The notes below the pieces were generated by a model. It ran no database searches. It saw nothing but the letters and a program-made list of their open reading frames with translations, and had not been told where the DNA came from. From the NCBI GenBank assembly GCA_963921425.1, contig OY992832.1:19628835-19692834 (forward strand): 64,000 nucleotides of DNA, written 5' to 3'. Position numbers and translations under genes: made by a program. The DNA comes from Dryas octopetala (taxonomy: Eukaryota; Streptophyta; Magnoliopsida; Rosales; Rosaceae). Of the stretch, positions 51,079-63,096 are shown in pieces (position 1 is the first letter of the stretch; every line of letters begins with the position of its first letter).

Positions 51079-52055
51079 TGGTGCGTTTGGATGAAGTAAT
51101 TTGAAACTACTAAGGAATTCACAAATGACAGAATTAAAAATGACGTAATTTAAAATTCTAGAATTTGTAAATTCTCTGGTTTGGATAAATGTAATCATAA
51201 TGGAATTTAAATATGAAATTTATAGTAGTTTTATAAAAAAGTGATGGTGATGGTGGCAACAATAAAAATGATGTTTGTGGTAAGTTGATGATGGTAGTAG
51301 GGGTGATGGCCCACGGGCGAGGGGAAAAATGGTGGTGGCAAAAATTGGGGTATTGGAGGTGGTGGCAATGGAGACATTGGCGGTGATGGTGATGGTGGTG
51401 GCGACGGCAACGGCGATGGTGGTGGTGATGGCACTGGTGATGGAGGCGGCGGCGGCGGTGTCAATGTCAGTGATGGCGGTGTCAGTGGTGGTGACGGTGG
51501 CGGCGATGGTAATGGTAATAGTGGCGGCTTTGGTGGTGTTGGTGGTGGTGGCAGCGGGTAGTGGTAGTGATGGTGGCAGTGTCGGTGATGGTGGTGGTAA
51601 CAGTGGCGGCGGTGTTGGTCGTAGTGGTGGTGGCAAAGGTGGCAGCGGTGGTGGTCGTAGTGGTGGCAAAGGTGGTGGTGGCGGCGGAGGTGGTGTCGGT
51701 GGTTGCGGTGGTGATAGTGGCGGCAGAGGTGGCGGTGGCGGTGGCAGTGGTGGTGACGATGGTGGTGGTGGTAGCGGCGACATGGTGGTAGTGGTGGTGG
51801 TATTGTAATTAATTGACAAGGTGATGGGTGGACACAACTTTTTTTTTTTTTTTATAAAAATTGGAATTTTGCAAATGACACAAATTTAGGTGGAATTTAA
51901 ATTTGGAATTTACAGCCTTCAAATCCCAAGTTTTTTTCCACATAGAATTTACGAAATTCTATATTTATGGACCCAAACAAGGAAATTAGAGCATGTAATT
52001 TCTTAAATGCTGAGTTTTGTTTAAATTCCAAGTTTTTTTTCTCCATCCAAACACA
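51079..52055. repeat. Harbinger-like MITE carrying a triplet expansion
   Basis: The left end TGGTGCGTTTGGATGAAG and the right end, inverse ATTGTGTTTGGATGGAG, are imperfect inverse copies. The subterminal regions share TTTAAATTTGGAATTT-like segments in inverse order. The middle is occupied by the GGT-rich tract at 51238-51808. Confidence 0.6.
51238..51808. repeat. GGT/GGC-rich imperfect triplet repeat
   Basis: About 570 bp of (GGTGGTGGC)n-like sequence, G-rich on the plus strand. It gives long open frames on both strands encoding low-complexity Val/Gly or Pro/Thr runs. These are artefacts of the repeat. Confidence 0.9.
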
Positions 52056-53727
52056 ATTTTATTAACATTTTTTTTTTTTTTGAGTTCATATGGTAGGCTA
52101 ATATGGGACAATCATGTTATGGACTATGTTGTATTAGTTTTTTTTTTTTTTTTTCTAAAAAAGTGTGACCATAGCATGTGTCTTATTATATACGTGGCAA
52201 TGTTACAATTATATAAAATAATTTTTGTAGATTGAATATATACTTAAAAAAAAAGCTTCCTATCACTTATATAATTACATGAAGGTTTTATTCATACTTA
52301 AAAACATTTTCTTTATTACAAAATAGATTTCATATATTGTTCAAAGTATATTAATTTATTTAATTTTCTTGCATTTATTTATTGGAGACAAGCATTGTCA
52401 TTTTGGCTGTGTACGAACCAAGAAATAGAGACGGAAGCTTCCTAACATTCTTCCTAGAAATGGTACAAACAAATCAGGCACGCATACCTTGAAGGAGAGT
52501 GTTATTATATAATTAATATCCTGAATCTGAGTGAAGACTTTAGATAAACATATTATAAGCACAACTGGGAAGACAAACAAACCCACCTTGTTAGAAAATT
52601 GACCAAGCTTGAACCATATTCAATTAATTGACACAATGTAACAACTAAATAAATTTCCTTCTAAAAGTAATCAACAATATTCTATTAGTAATTTACTATG
52701 TTTAATAACAATGAATAGGTCCGTAAAAATGACTCAAGTCAGATGGGCCGGTTCGGCCCAATGATATGGGTAGGCCTATTCCAGTCCATTTGTAAACAGG
52801 TTAAGGTATAAGCCTTGCATTTTTTTTTTTTAACCATAAGTCGACCTTATATTAAGAGTTATAATTGATAAATAATGAAACATGTTTCATATATTATAAT
52901 TTAGGGTTTTTTTTCTTTAAATTTCAATTGAAAAATAAGGCTGATAACTCAGCCCACGTGCTACAGTGCATTTCTAGCTTGATCCACTTTAATGAAATGT
53001 GCATGACGCGAAACCTACCGAGCGCTCGGTAGTGTTTACCGAGTGTTCGGCAATTGTCACTATGCAACAATAACTATTTGAACTATATAAAAATAATACT
53101 TATAGATATACTTTGTCTTTTCTTACATAAGTATATCAAAAAATAATGAAACTAACATAAAACACAAAATTCAAGCTTATGGAATCACATCTACTTATGT
53201 TATAATGTAAAAATGACTATTACTAATTGCCACTATTCGACAATGAAAATTTGCCCTAAACTTGATTGTTAAATTTTTAACCTTATTATTACATTTTAAA
53301 AATAGGTGTATTATAGGGTAAATGATATGGCTATCTTGTATTCTAGAGTAATTAATTCTTGAAGGAAATGTATTAAAGACTAATTAGACATAAAAATAAG
53401 GAGTTGGATACTCAATAAGATCAAATAAAAATGTAGATACCAAATTAGAAGACGGGCTAAACTTTGGAGTTTGGATAGCAAAAGTGCAAAAGAAAAAAAT
53501 AAAATAAAACCTTTAACAATACGGCAATACCTCATGCAAACACGAGTATGCTGACGTGGGTTAATCCAAATATCTGGAAATTTGTTACTTGTCTTGTAAG
53601 CTACTTTCTTCTCCCTTACACTCGGTTGAGTCCCAGTCTCTCATAAACCACCTTTCGCTCTGCTCTTCCTCTTCCCCCGATTAATTAAAACAAAATAATA
53701 ATAATAAAACAATAGAAAACCCCAACC
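52056..53727. other. Intergenic and upstream region of the RBR gene
   Basis: AT-rich with several T or A runs. A short GC-richer patch CGAGCGCTCGGTAG lies near 53018. No gene was recognised. Confidence 0.4.
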
Positions 53728-56603
53728 ATGGCGAAGCGTAGCGCCAGAGACGACCTCGACTACTCCGAGCAAGGCAAACAGCTCAAAAAGCTCATGGGGA
53801 CCGAAACCCAGGAGGCCGTCATCGCCGCCTCTCCCGCTTACGCTCCTCCGTCTCCGTCGCCGCCGCAGACGCCACCAAAATCCGCGGTGGCGCCGCCGAG
53901 AGAGTGTTCGAGATTGTACTGCAAGGGTTTGGTGAGATATTTTACGGTTAGGGACGAGGACTTGGTCCTGGCTGCGGCTGGGGTTGCGATTTGCGATCAA
54001 GGGGACAATCTGGTGTTCGAGAATCGGAGGAACCTCGGGGTTTCGGAAAGCGGTGCTAAGACTGAAGCGGCGGAGCTGGAGGCCATCATTGAAGGGCTCA
54101 ATCAAGCTCTCAATTTGAAGCTCAAAAGCCTCATCTTTTTCTGTGATGACATTTTGATTTATCAATATGTTAGTTTATCAATCAATTATTTATTTATTGA
54201 ATTCAATTTCTATCTATCTATCTATCTATCTATCTTTTTTTTTTTTTAATTGTTCATTCATTCTTGGGTGTAGTTTGCTTTTATGGTAATGATAGTATGT
54301 AGTGTTGACTGGTGTACATTGTTTGGTTGTATGAACTATTGGGTATTTCAGACCAAAAAAAAAAAAACAACAACAACTGTTGGGTATTTTCTTGAGTATT
54401 TGGGTTGGTTTGGAAGTTGTATTTACTGGTGGAAAATTATGATAAGTGTGACAAATGGAATTAATTGAATTGGACTAAACATCAATATATATAAGTGGTT
54501 TGGCTTGGTTGGGTGGTTTTTGGTTCAGTGGTTTAGGGTTTAATTAGTTGAAGTGCGAGGTAGGAATAGGATAGCTTCAAATCTAATTAAAATTTCTAAG
54601 GAAAACTAATTACCAGGAGAATTATTGTTTTCACTCAAATTAACAAGCATTTGATGTGTTATGCGAATGTTTTGCAAGATAATAAGTCTATGTGTTTCAA
54701 TTGTGGCATTGCTTTGGAGCTTATACACTTTGCTCCATGCAGATGCTGCAAGATCCAAACGACTTGAAACTGCTGTTTAAGCATTTTCTGAGTTTGCTTC
54801 ACTTGTTTGACAGAAAATTATTAGGATTAATATCTTTAGAATTTCAAATTTCACTTGAGCAATAATACTTGATCAACAAAGCCAACTTTTTTGCTCATTT
54901 TATTCTTCTGTTTTTGGTTAGTAACTTAGTAATATTCTTATCTTTATTATGATCATTATTATTGTATCTTAGTTCAAATTCATTCTTAAATTAGACTGTA
55001 AATTTTGTTTGATGCCATTGATAGAGGTGATTGTCAATTTTTTTCAGTACAAGAGGTGAAATGACATTTTATAAACACAGGTTATGGATGAAAAGCTTCC
55101 TGGAAGCAGTAAGGTTGCAACATTAGTCAACCAAGTGACTCTTCTGCAAAGGAAGTTTCAATATTGCAGTCCTTGTCTAGTGGCAAGTGATGACATTAAG
55201 TTTGCATTTAAATTTGCAACAGATGCTATAAATTCTCAGATCACCTGGCCTGCAGAAGCTATCAAAGCCAAGAGTTTTACAGAGACTTGTTTAATTTGTT
55301 TTGAAGACACTGAAATGCCTCGAATGTTTTCGATTGCTCGATGTCGACACAAGTATTGCTCCTCTTGTTTGAAACGGCATGTGGAAGTAAAGTTGCAAGA
55401 TGGGATGGTGGCACAGTGCCCTCACAAGGACTGCAAGTCTGAGGCAACTATTAATATGTGTAAACATTTCTTGCCATCTAAACTAGTTGATTCTCTGAAA
55501 GAACGAATCAAGGTGGCTTCTATGCCTGGTGCAGAGAAAGTGTATTGCCCATATCCCAGGTGTTCTGCATTAATGTCCAAGAAGGAGGTCTTAGAATATA
55601 CCAAGACTTCTTTTGTTAGTGAGGGAGGCAGGAAATGCATGACATGTCATAACTATTTCTGTATCCATTGCATGGTTCCTTGGCACTACGATATGACCTG
55701 CGATGAATACAAACGATCACAAACCTATCTCCAAACAGAGGATCATTTGGTCAAGTCTCTTGCAACAAAGAAACTGTGGCGCCAGTGTTGGAAGTGCAAC
55801 CATATGGTTGAACTAGCTAGTGGCTGTTACCACATCTATTGCCGGTGCTTTACTCTCCTCCCCTCCAATATTTGATTTATCTAAATGAACTTGGAAATTT
55901 TTTAGGGAAGAATTTAGAAGCAAAAACAAATAAATATACATTTTTGAAAACCAGATCATGATCTAACTGGTAGCAACTTGAATTCGAGAGTGGATATAGC
56001 TAACACGTATGCCTTTGGGTTCTTCTGTGAAAAAACCGATCTTGTGTTACCATCCAGCCACCAAAAGTGCCAATCTGTGCATGTTGATATGAGTAGACAT
56101 TCTGATATATATGGTTTTGTTTTGTTAATTGTTAGCAAACAATTCTTAATTATTCTTGTCAAAATGCAAACAACTTAGTTATCAGATCTTAATTAATGAT
56201 CTTTAAAACAAATCTTATGATAGTATTATAATTAGTGCCTTACACAGTTTCCCTCAGATAGCTTTTGTGCATAATTGCCTTATATACGGACCTTATGGTA
56301 CTTTGTTCATTATTGCCTTTACTAGCTGCAAAAGGGTACTGGCCATAATCAACTAGTAATATTACTTCTTTCGTTATACCTTTTACCAGTAAAAGAAGAG
56401 GTTAATTTCACTTGTTTTTCTTTTCTTCTTCTGGATGCTGCTATTTCATGACCCTGTACTAATCCTTGTGGTTTGCCCCATGTTTGAATTGTCTTTGTAG
56501 ATGTGGATATCAGTTTTGCTATAGTTGTGGAGCTGAATGGAAGAACAAGAAAGCAACATGTTCATGCCCACTCTGGGCTGAGCCTAACATTATATGGCAA
56601 TGA
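53728..56603 (+). CDS. RBR-type E3 ubiquitin ligase with N-terminal RNase H-like domain
   Basis: Exons: 53728-54168, 55081-55844, 56501-56603; total 1308 bp, 435 aa. Residues ~60-147 form an RNase H-like (RVT_3-type) segment (AGVAICDQGDNLVFENR, AAELEAIIEGL, LKSLIFFCDD). RING1 starts at Cys217 (CLICFED), the IBR spans about 303-354 (YCPYPRC...CHNYFCIHC) and RING2 starts at Cys383 (CWKC...GCYHIYCRCGYQFCYSC). The presumed catalytic cysteine of RING2 is Cys396 in GCYH. RBR ligases pass ubiquitin from E2 to that cysteine and then to a substrate. The combination is known in plant RBR proteins. Intron 1 contains a (TATC)n microsatellite (54213-54235). A second copy of exon 1 lies at 59689. Confidence 0.9.
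54213..54235. repeat. (TATC)n microsatellite in RBR intron 1
   Basis: Six TATC/CTAT units followed by a T run. Confidence 0.85.
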
Positions 56604-56998
56604 AGAGGAGTGTAATATTTACCACTCTTATGAGATTACGAGTTTAGAACTAAACACATTTAGGCTAATTCAGTCATCTTTTGCTTTCTCCTTTTCTTTT
56701 GCCTTTGGTTTATTATCTTTATTCATTAGGGAAAACAGTGGTTTCAAACTAGTAAGGGAGGTGCGAGGAGGGGGTGGGAAGGATGTTGAAGGCTCAAACT
56801 GTGCAAAGAAGAATTGTTTGCTACTAAGGATTTCAGTAATATCTATTTACATTACTGAAAGTTTTGTTAAAATCTCTACTTTTTGAAGCTACTGGCATCA
56901 ATAAAGAGTGGAATGATACCAGTGACACTTGTTAACATGTCATCAAGAGGTAGATAGAATGAAAATGTTGCATTTCATAAGTTTTTAAAAACCTTACT
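56604..56998. other. 3' region between the RBR and VAP genes
   Basis: Convergent 3' ends. No other feature seen. Confidence 0.5.
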
Positions 56999-57442
56999 CT
57001 AAATTTTCATCCTGCCAAACAAACACTTGGTTTCGTGTACAGGGGAAGGGGTGGGGCTGATGACCACCACTCTTAGCTTCTTCTCTTCAATGTATTTGCT
57101 GCCACTGTCTTTTGCAAACATGTCAGATTTAATAATCCCCTCTTCCGTTGTCCCGAATGGAATAACTGTGCTTTGGATCAGGAACTTGTCTTTGCACTGA
57201 AAATCAGGTGGAGGAGCTACACGCTGAGTTTGCATAGTAACTGTGAAATCACATGTTGTCTTGGGCTGTATGATTCCCGCATTAGGCAGCACACTATATT
57301 TCTTTGGAGACGTGGTTTTCACCTTGAAAGCAACATACTGGTGACTTATTGCCAATTCGAATGGAGCATGTGCTTGCTTCTTTAACTCAAATGTGAATCT
57401 GACTTCATGGGGTTGAACATCCAAGAGCTCTGTTGTCGCCAT
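56999..57442 (-). CDS. VAP/MSP-domain protein, short, intronless
   Basis: 147 aa from the ATG at 57440-57442; an upstream in-frame ATG at 57481 lies within a CCAGT repeat and is less likely. Nearly the whole protein is one MSP domain of the VAP27 type (QYVAFKVKTTSPKKY, PNAGIIQP, DFTVTMQ, QCKDKFLIQS). VAP proteins anchor at the ER membrane and bind FFAT-motif partners at membrane contact sites. This one lacks the coiled coil and C-terminal membrane segment of typical ~240-aa VAP27, and lacks introns that VAP27 genes have. It may be a retrocopy or a soluble MSP protein. The residue KTTSP core is kept, so partner binding is possible. Confidence 0.8.
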   Translation of the reverse strand: MATTELLDVQPHEVRFTFELKKQAHAPFELAISHQYVAFKVKTTSPKKYSVLPNAGIIQPKTTCDFTVTMQTQRVAPPPDFQCKDKFLIQSTVIPFGTTEEGIIKSDMFAKDSGSKYIEEKKLRVVVISPTPSPVHETKCLFGRMKI

Positions 57443-57461
57443 GGTTCTTTCTACTTCACCA

Positions 57462-57509
57462 GTCACCCAGTCACCAGTCACCAGTCACCAGTCACCCCCC
57501 CCCCCCCCC
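57462..57509. repeat. (CAGTCAC)n and poly-C tract upstream of the VAP-like gene
   Basis: Four imperfect copies of CAGTCAC(C) followed by 14 or so C residues, directly upstream of the VAP-like ATG on the minus strand. Confidence 0.9.
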
Positions 57510-57511
57510 AA

Positions 57512-58640
57512 ATCTTGAGAGAATGTAGGTGGAGATGAGGAACCCAGTTGAAGAACAAAGCCAGAGAGGGAGAGAGAACGTGGGTCTGAGTCTCTGAGAG
57601 TGTGTGAATGGTTGGTGTGTTGGTGATGGGAAGGAGGACTATGTGAAGGTGATGATAGTGAAGGTGAAGAACCAGAGCAGTGAAAGCAAAGAAAGCATTG
57701 TTCCCCAAAAACAAAAAAGCAAAGAAATCATTGTGATTACTACCTCCTTACAATAATGTTAGGGAGGCAACATTTATGTGGTCTTCCTAACACGATCGAT
57801 CCAATCTTTCTTTGCTTTTTTGTTTTAGCTGAGAAAAGTTTGATTATTGGTTTGAGGATTCATTATTTTGCAAGCTAGCTTATATATATCTTGAATATTT
57901 TTGCAAATAATATTAATGGGAAATAGACCCGGTAGTATTTTTGCATGATCCGTTTACAATTTTAGCACTATCACTAATTTTTACAGAAAATAGCACTTTT
58001 TGGACGGTAAAAGTGTCAAATGCCCATTGAATTTCTTGTTATTACTTTTTGCCATTGAATCATGTTTAACCACAAAAATAATATTGAAAAAATTAAAAAC
58101 CATCAGCCCACCCCACCCACCGCACCTTTGTTTGTATAAACAGGATTATCGCCAAATATTAAATCAGATTTCATCGTTGTCAGTGAGATTGAAGAAAATA
58201 CATGCTTAGATAATGTCGCTGGATATGTCTTTGGGCAGAACGAACAAGAAGAAAAAAGAGCCTCAATGCTCTTTTGAAGACAGGACCCATAAAATTTCAG
58301 CCAAGACAACATCAACTTTCTCCAAAACTATTTTGTGATCATCTGCTCTGGAGAATTAATGCACCATCTTCTGAGAACAACCCATCTGCCCCAACTCGAT
58401 TATATGAGTCGACGTCGACCATAATATTTATTTTGTTTGGGTTTTCATTTTTTTAGTTGAATGCTTGCTTTGATTTCAGTAGTTTGGTTGTTGGTATTTG
58501 TTTGGCAAAAAGCAACTTCAAATTTAACTTGATAGTGGGCATTTGACGGAATGCATAGTACTAATTAAAACAATAAGAAGCCTGAGCGGAAAACATGCTA
58601 AGGTGCTTCGTACCGGTGGCTGTTTTCCAATATTAATAAT
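57512..58640. other. Intergenic, no gene seen
   Basis: Mixed composition. A minus-strand frame at 58103-58315 has a protein-like composition (GDNPVYTNKG) but matches nothing I know. It may be debris of the LINE next to it. Confidence 0.35.
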
Positions 58641-59110
58641 TATCACTTACAAGAAAAATGGGCATTACGGATGTGGTCTCATTCACTTGGGAGCGTTTCT
58701 TAGGAAACACCCATCTTTTTCCACAAATTAAACACTAAAACGTGCTTCTATACTCCAAATGAGCTTTTCTAAACTCTGATGATACTGATGCCCAAAGAGA
58801 TGCCCATAACCAAACCCTCTCCGTCTATTTTTTTTTCTAAGCCATTACTACACATCTTCCCAGCACCAAACCCTTCTTTATACCTCCAAAAAACTTATGC
58901 TTCTCTCAAAATAAAGCCACACATGTAGCTGGAATAACCCAACAACATTTTTCTCCCTTAAAAACTTCAATAAAGACTAAAGAGCCAAAGCTATCGGATA
59001 ATGCAGAAAATATAAAAAAATTCATACTCTCATCATCCTTTTTGCACATCACACACAACCGTGGAAGGCAAAAAGAAGTTCTCCTTTGGACCATATGACT
59101 TTTCCATAAG
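58641..59110 (-). repeat. Relic of a LINE reverse transcriptase C-terminal zinc knuckle
   Basis: On the minus strand, 59094-58906 reads VQRRTSFCLPRLCVMCKKD followed by a FIFSALSDSFGSLVF segment. This is the zf-RVT pattern (R-Q-R...C-CKKD-ES...) at the end of plant LINE polyproteins. It is short, lacks the HC of the knuckle, and is surrounded by stops, so it is a decayed fragment. The edges are approximate. From 59111 to 59688 no other feature was seen. Confidence 0.55.
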
Positions 59111-59688
59111 TTGGATTGTCATTAAACTTTTAAAATATGCGCGCTTTGCAATTTCATGAATCACTTTATTATGTTTTATATATGTTAACATTTCTCTTTT
59201 TTATAAAAGAATTTTTCCATAAAGATAAGAGCCTCAAGAGATTAATTTATGACATCTATATTATTACAAAATCAGAAGAAGAGTTGTGTTACATGCTTCA
59301 TCAAATATGGAATTACTTGAGATACTCTTTCTTAATACAATTTGTAAATAAAAGCTATATTTTGTAAGAATAAAATTGTAAAATGAAGTAATAAGGTAAA
59401 AAAAGCAAAAAAAAAAAAAAAAAACTTGACGATTTAATGAATAAAAATTCTAATGTAATGTGTCTTTCAATTGCAAAAGTTTGTAAAGTATATAACTAAA
59501 ATCGGAACGAACAATTGAAACCATAAAAACTAAAGTAGAGCTTGGCCTAAACTACAGGACCAAAGTAAAATTTGGCCCAAAAAAATCCAAAGGGCTTGAC
59601 CCTTCTATTCTTGTTGTGCAAGTTACTGCTTTATTAGTCTCATATAGAAACCTCCTTACGTGCTGCTCTTTCTCCAACTGCAGAAGCC

Positions 59689-60066
59689 ATGACCACCACT
59701 CTCTCTATCCAACCCTCGAGCTCGGACGCTCCACCTCCATCACCATCATCATCAAAAGCTGTGTTGGCGGCGAGCGAGTGTTTCAGATTGTATTGCAGGG
59801 CTGTAGTGAGGCTGGAGACGGTCATGGGTAGTGGCAACGTGCTCTTGGCTGGTGCTGGGGTTGCGATTTGTGATCACAAAGACAATCTGATATTCGAAAA
59901 GAGGGAGAATCTGAAGGCTTTGGATGCTTGCCCTCGGCTGCTGAGCATGAGAGCTGCGGAGCTTCAGGCTCTCATTATAGGGTTTAAAGAAGCTCTCAGT
60001 TTGAATTTGAAAAGTGTCACCTTCTTCTGTGAAGACTCTAACTACGTACTTGGTTCGCCCACAAGT
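59689..60066 (+). CDS. Partial second copy of the RNase H-like/RBR gene (exon 1 only)
   Basis: An open frame of 125 aa resembling exon 1 of the gene at 53728: a Pro/Ser-rich start, FRLYCRAVVRLE, AGVAICDHKDNLIFEKR, AAELQALIIGF, LKSVTFFCED. It matches the RNase H-like part only. A phase-0 donor (GTACTT at 60046) or a phase-1 donor at 60065 could end the exon; the first matches the phase of exon 1 of the other copy. No RING or IBR exons follow in the window, because a CACTA element begins at 60423. Either the gene continues beyond the right edge with the CACTA in intron 1, or it was truncated. Confidence 0.7.
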
Positions 60067-60439
60067 TAGTTTTCTATCTTATTATCTTATTATTATTATT
60101 TTTCAATTTTTTTCTTAATGTTCATTCATTCACATGATTGTATGTCAATGTTTTTTATTTTTGGGGGAATTCGTTTTTTTTTTTATTTTATTTTGGGGAG
60201 GGGGGGTACTTGGTACGTTGCAGAGGACAAACTCAATGACTTTTTTAACTGATTATCCCAACTTATCCCAACAACTGCATAGTGTGCTTTGTTTGGTGAA
60301 TTTTTTGATCATTGGGTAGTTTTAATTGTTTGTTGCCAGAAACAATATTTTTTTTGTTAGTATGTATAATACTTATCATCATTATATATATATGGTCATC
60401 GTTTAATATTGTTGTTCATATACACTACTACAAAAAACA

Positions 60440-61060
60440 TAATACACAACGGATAAAATCCGTTGTGTAAGTTGCTAAAATACCGTCGTCTAATCGACCG
60501 ACGTCTATTGGGGTACCATTACACAACGGTTATTTTCCGTTGTCTTGATTACATTAACATAATGGTAATGACAGAAATACCGTTGTATATACATCCTAAA
60601 AATCTCATGGTTTAAAGGCTACTGTTGTTGAGTATATATCTACACAACGGTTTTCTCCTCGAACCCATTGTTTTATGTTCTCAAGACAACAGTTACGTTT
60701 ACTAATACATTTTACAACTATTTTAGTTATAAACACGAGGTGAAATACTCCTTACAACAACGGTTTTTGGATCCTAACCGTGGTATAGGTCATTCTAAAA
60801 GTAGGTGTTTGAGATGTGTATATGTCTTTCATACTACGGTGTTTATATAAAACCGTTATATTATGAATTTAAGAACATCGGGTTTTAACTATATAACCGT
60901 TGTGTAAGATACCAATTTCAAGTTTAATTAGATGTCTATAGGTATTAGATACATCGGGTTTTTAAGGTTTGTGCGGTATTGTTATGGATTATACAACGGT
61001 TTCTGATATTGAACCATTGTAAGTTAATGTTACAGACCACGATTTCGTCAGAAAAATTGT
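60440..61060. repeat. CACTA subterminal repeat region
   Basis: Many short copies of ACAACGGTTTT or its inverse AACCGTTGT, including the small inverted repeat 60444-60468. Such arrays are transposase (TNPA-type) binding regions in CACTA elements. Confidence 0.75.
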
Positions 61061-61608
61061 TGTAAAATGTTCATATTTACATTTGGTTCACATAGGCACG
61101 CAGTACCTGAAATAGCTAGCTAGGTGTTTTTGGTACAACACCATTATTCCAAGTAGCATGTTTCCCTTTATAATGTTAACATTCTTAATAAATTATACAT
61201 TAATTTACAAAATCACAATTTACTCAAATTTAAACTAATCCACAATAAATAAGGATTTTGGAATTGATAAAGTACCAAATATTAAAAGGAATTTCAAGGT
61301 AGCTAGTAATTGTATATATGTAGTTTACTCTCTTAACCCAATGCTATTCACACAACCAGCCATGCCGTACACAAAAACCATCTATAACACAAAAATTAGC
61401 CATCAAGTTTCTAATCTACCAATTTGCTGCCATCAATCTAATCTAGCAATTAATTAAGCCTAGCTATCAATCTTGACAACACCCAAAAGAATTTAGCAAA
61501 GTGATCAATGATATATATATATATACCCCAAGCTAGTCTAGCTAAACACATGGCCTACAAAATCAAGTTCAAAAATGCTATACGTAAAAAATTCACCTTC
61601 TACTCGAT

Positions 61609-63096
61609 CTACATATACTGTCCCACAAAGTTTGCCCATTTAGCCCGGACTTCATTGATATCTTCTTGGGTATAAGTGCTGTCCTTCCTTCGCTCCCACT
61701 GAAACAAGGCAAAAATGAAGTAGTAATTAAAAAGAAAATTCAACCCAAAATGAAAACATAATGAATCCAAAAAAGAAATAAACAATATGCCCCTTAGGTA
61801 AAAAAGGCCAAGACAACTCATGATATAAGTGCACAACTACATTAATTAAGAATCAAGCACACATATATAACCAGCAAAATGTCCTAAGCTAACTGCACCC
61901 AAAACAGAATCCCCCAATGGCCTAAAGAAATTGCACCAAACCACTCATGAATTTGTTATTAATAATATAAGTGCATAACTACATTAATTAGAATCAAGCT
62001 GAAATCAACCTCAAATTCACACAAGTGATCATCAAACAGGGGCCTACTATATAACATGTCTACTTCCACAAGTTTGAAAGAATCCACCCAATATTCTCAA
62101 TCTGCATGCACCCAAAACAGACTCCCCCAAGCTAATTTATTTCCTTTTATTCCTTTACTACATTTCCAATTTTTCAGCCACAAAACAAATAAAAGAATTT
62201 CAACATTTTCAAGTAAAGACAATTTTCACATCACTGCTCAAAGTTCACATGACCAACATAATGTCAAGTTACTTATACTTCACTAGTGCAAACCTTAGTC
62301 ACAAAAGCTAAGCTCTCATTTTCAATTATTTCCTTCATAAAACGCATAATAAAATAGCCACACTCCTTATCACTTGGCTGTTGAGGAATGCCCTAAATGC
62401 AAATAAACATTAATTAAAATGAGCACATATACAGTCCACTTAGCAATCTGTTATTTGAGTTTTAAAGCAAACTACAAACAAGCCAACATACCGCCATATT
62501 TTTCCAGATTATTGCCTTACGCCCTTGCCTATTCCCTTGAGCATTGAAGATTCTAATTCCACTATCGCATGAAAAACCAAATGATTTTAACACTTGCTGA
62601 TATATGTAAATGAACTTATAAACTGATGAGAAGTCTAATCAACTTACTTGTCCACCACAGTTTTCCATTCATCACCGATCAGACGTCTTCTCATTGGGTC
62701 CATGAAATAAACAATCTCTTTGTCCGGATTGATAACAGTCAGCATCCAATGATTTCTACACATTTATAATTCTCATTAAATACCTTATATGGCTGGAAAA
62801 CAGTATTTACAATGACCACATAAATGATTAACTTACCCGGAATTGTAAGGGATCAAAAAAATCTCATTCGCAAATGTACTAGAAACTTCTCCGTGCCATA
62901 TCCAATTTTGATAACTCTGGTCAACCCCATTAAAATATAAATGATCCCTTATAACTCCAATTCCAAATTGTCTCATATTTCCACATTTTTGGCAAGGACA
63001 ATGAATGAGGTTTGGGTTTCTAGCATGCTGTAATGCAAACTTGAAGAATTCTTGAATCCCTAACTCATATGCCCTTAATCTTCTATCCACATACAT
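61609..63096 (-). CDS. CACTA-borne transposase-associated/C48 protease chimera
   Basis: Exons in coding order on the minus strand: 63096-62837, 62755-62648, 62561-62492, 62392-62294, 61698-61609; total 627 bp, 208 aa, all GT-AG. Residues 1-75 match the transposase-associated (TPN) domain (HARNPNLIHCPCQKCGN, DHLYFNG, W-WHGE). Residues ~80-208 match the C48 (Ulp1-like) protease half found in plant CACTA elements, keeping His89 (NHW), Asp106 (FMDP) and Cys157 (KECGYF), followed by the usual WERRKDSTYTQEDINEVRAKW end. The two are joined at about VSSTFANE/IFLIPYN. The usual start MDKSW is broken: minus-strand ATG at 63111, then TGG is TGA at 63099-63097, so translation would have to start at 63096. 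No Tnp2 region is present. Confidence 0.75.

Noticed and set aside
51220..51837. Long low-complexity frames on both strands (Pro/Thr on minus, Val/Gly on plus)
   Set aside because: They arise from the GGT/GGC triplet repeat; a repeat with no stops in several frames is not evidence for coding.
53641..54165. Minus-strand frame of 174 codons opposite RBR exon 1
   Set aside because: Shadow of the GC-rich exon; no recognisable domain.
58103..58315. Protein-like minus-strand frame near the LINE relic
   Set aside because: No family recognised and it is flanked by stops; kept only as possible debris.
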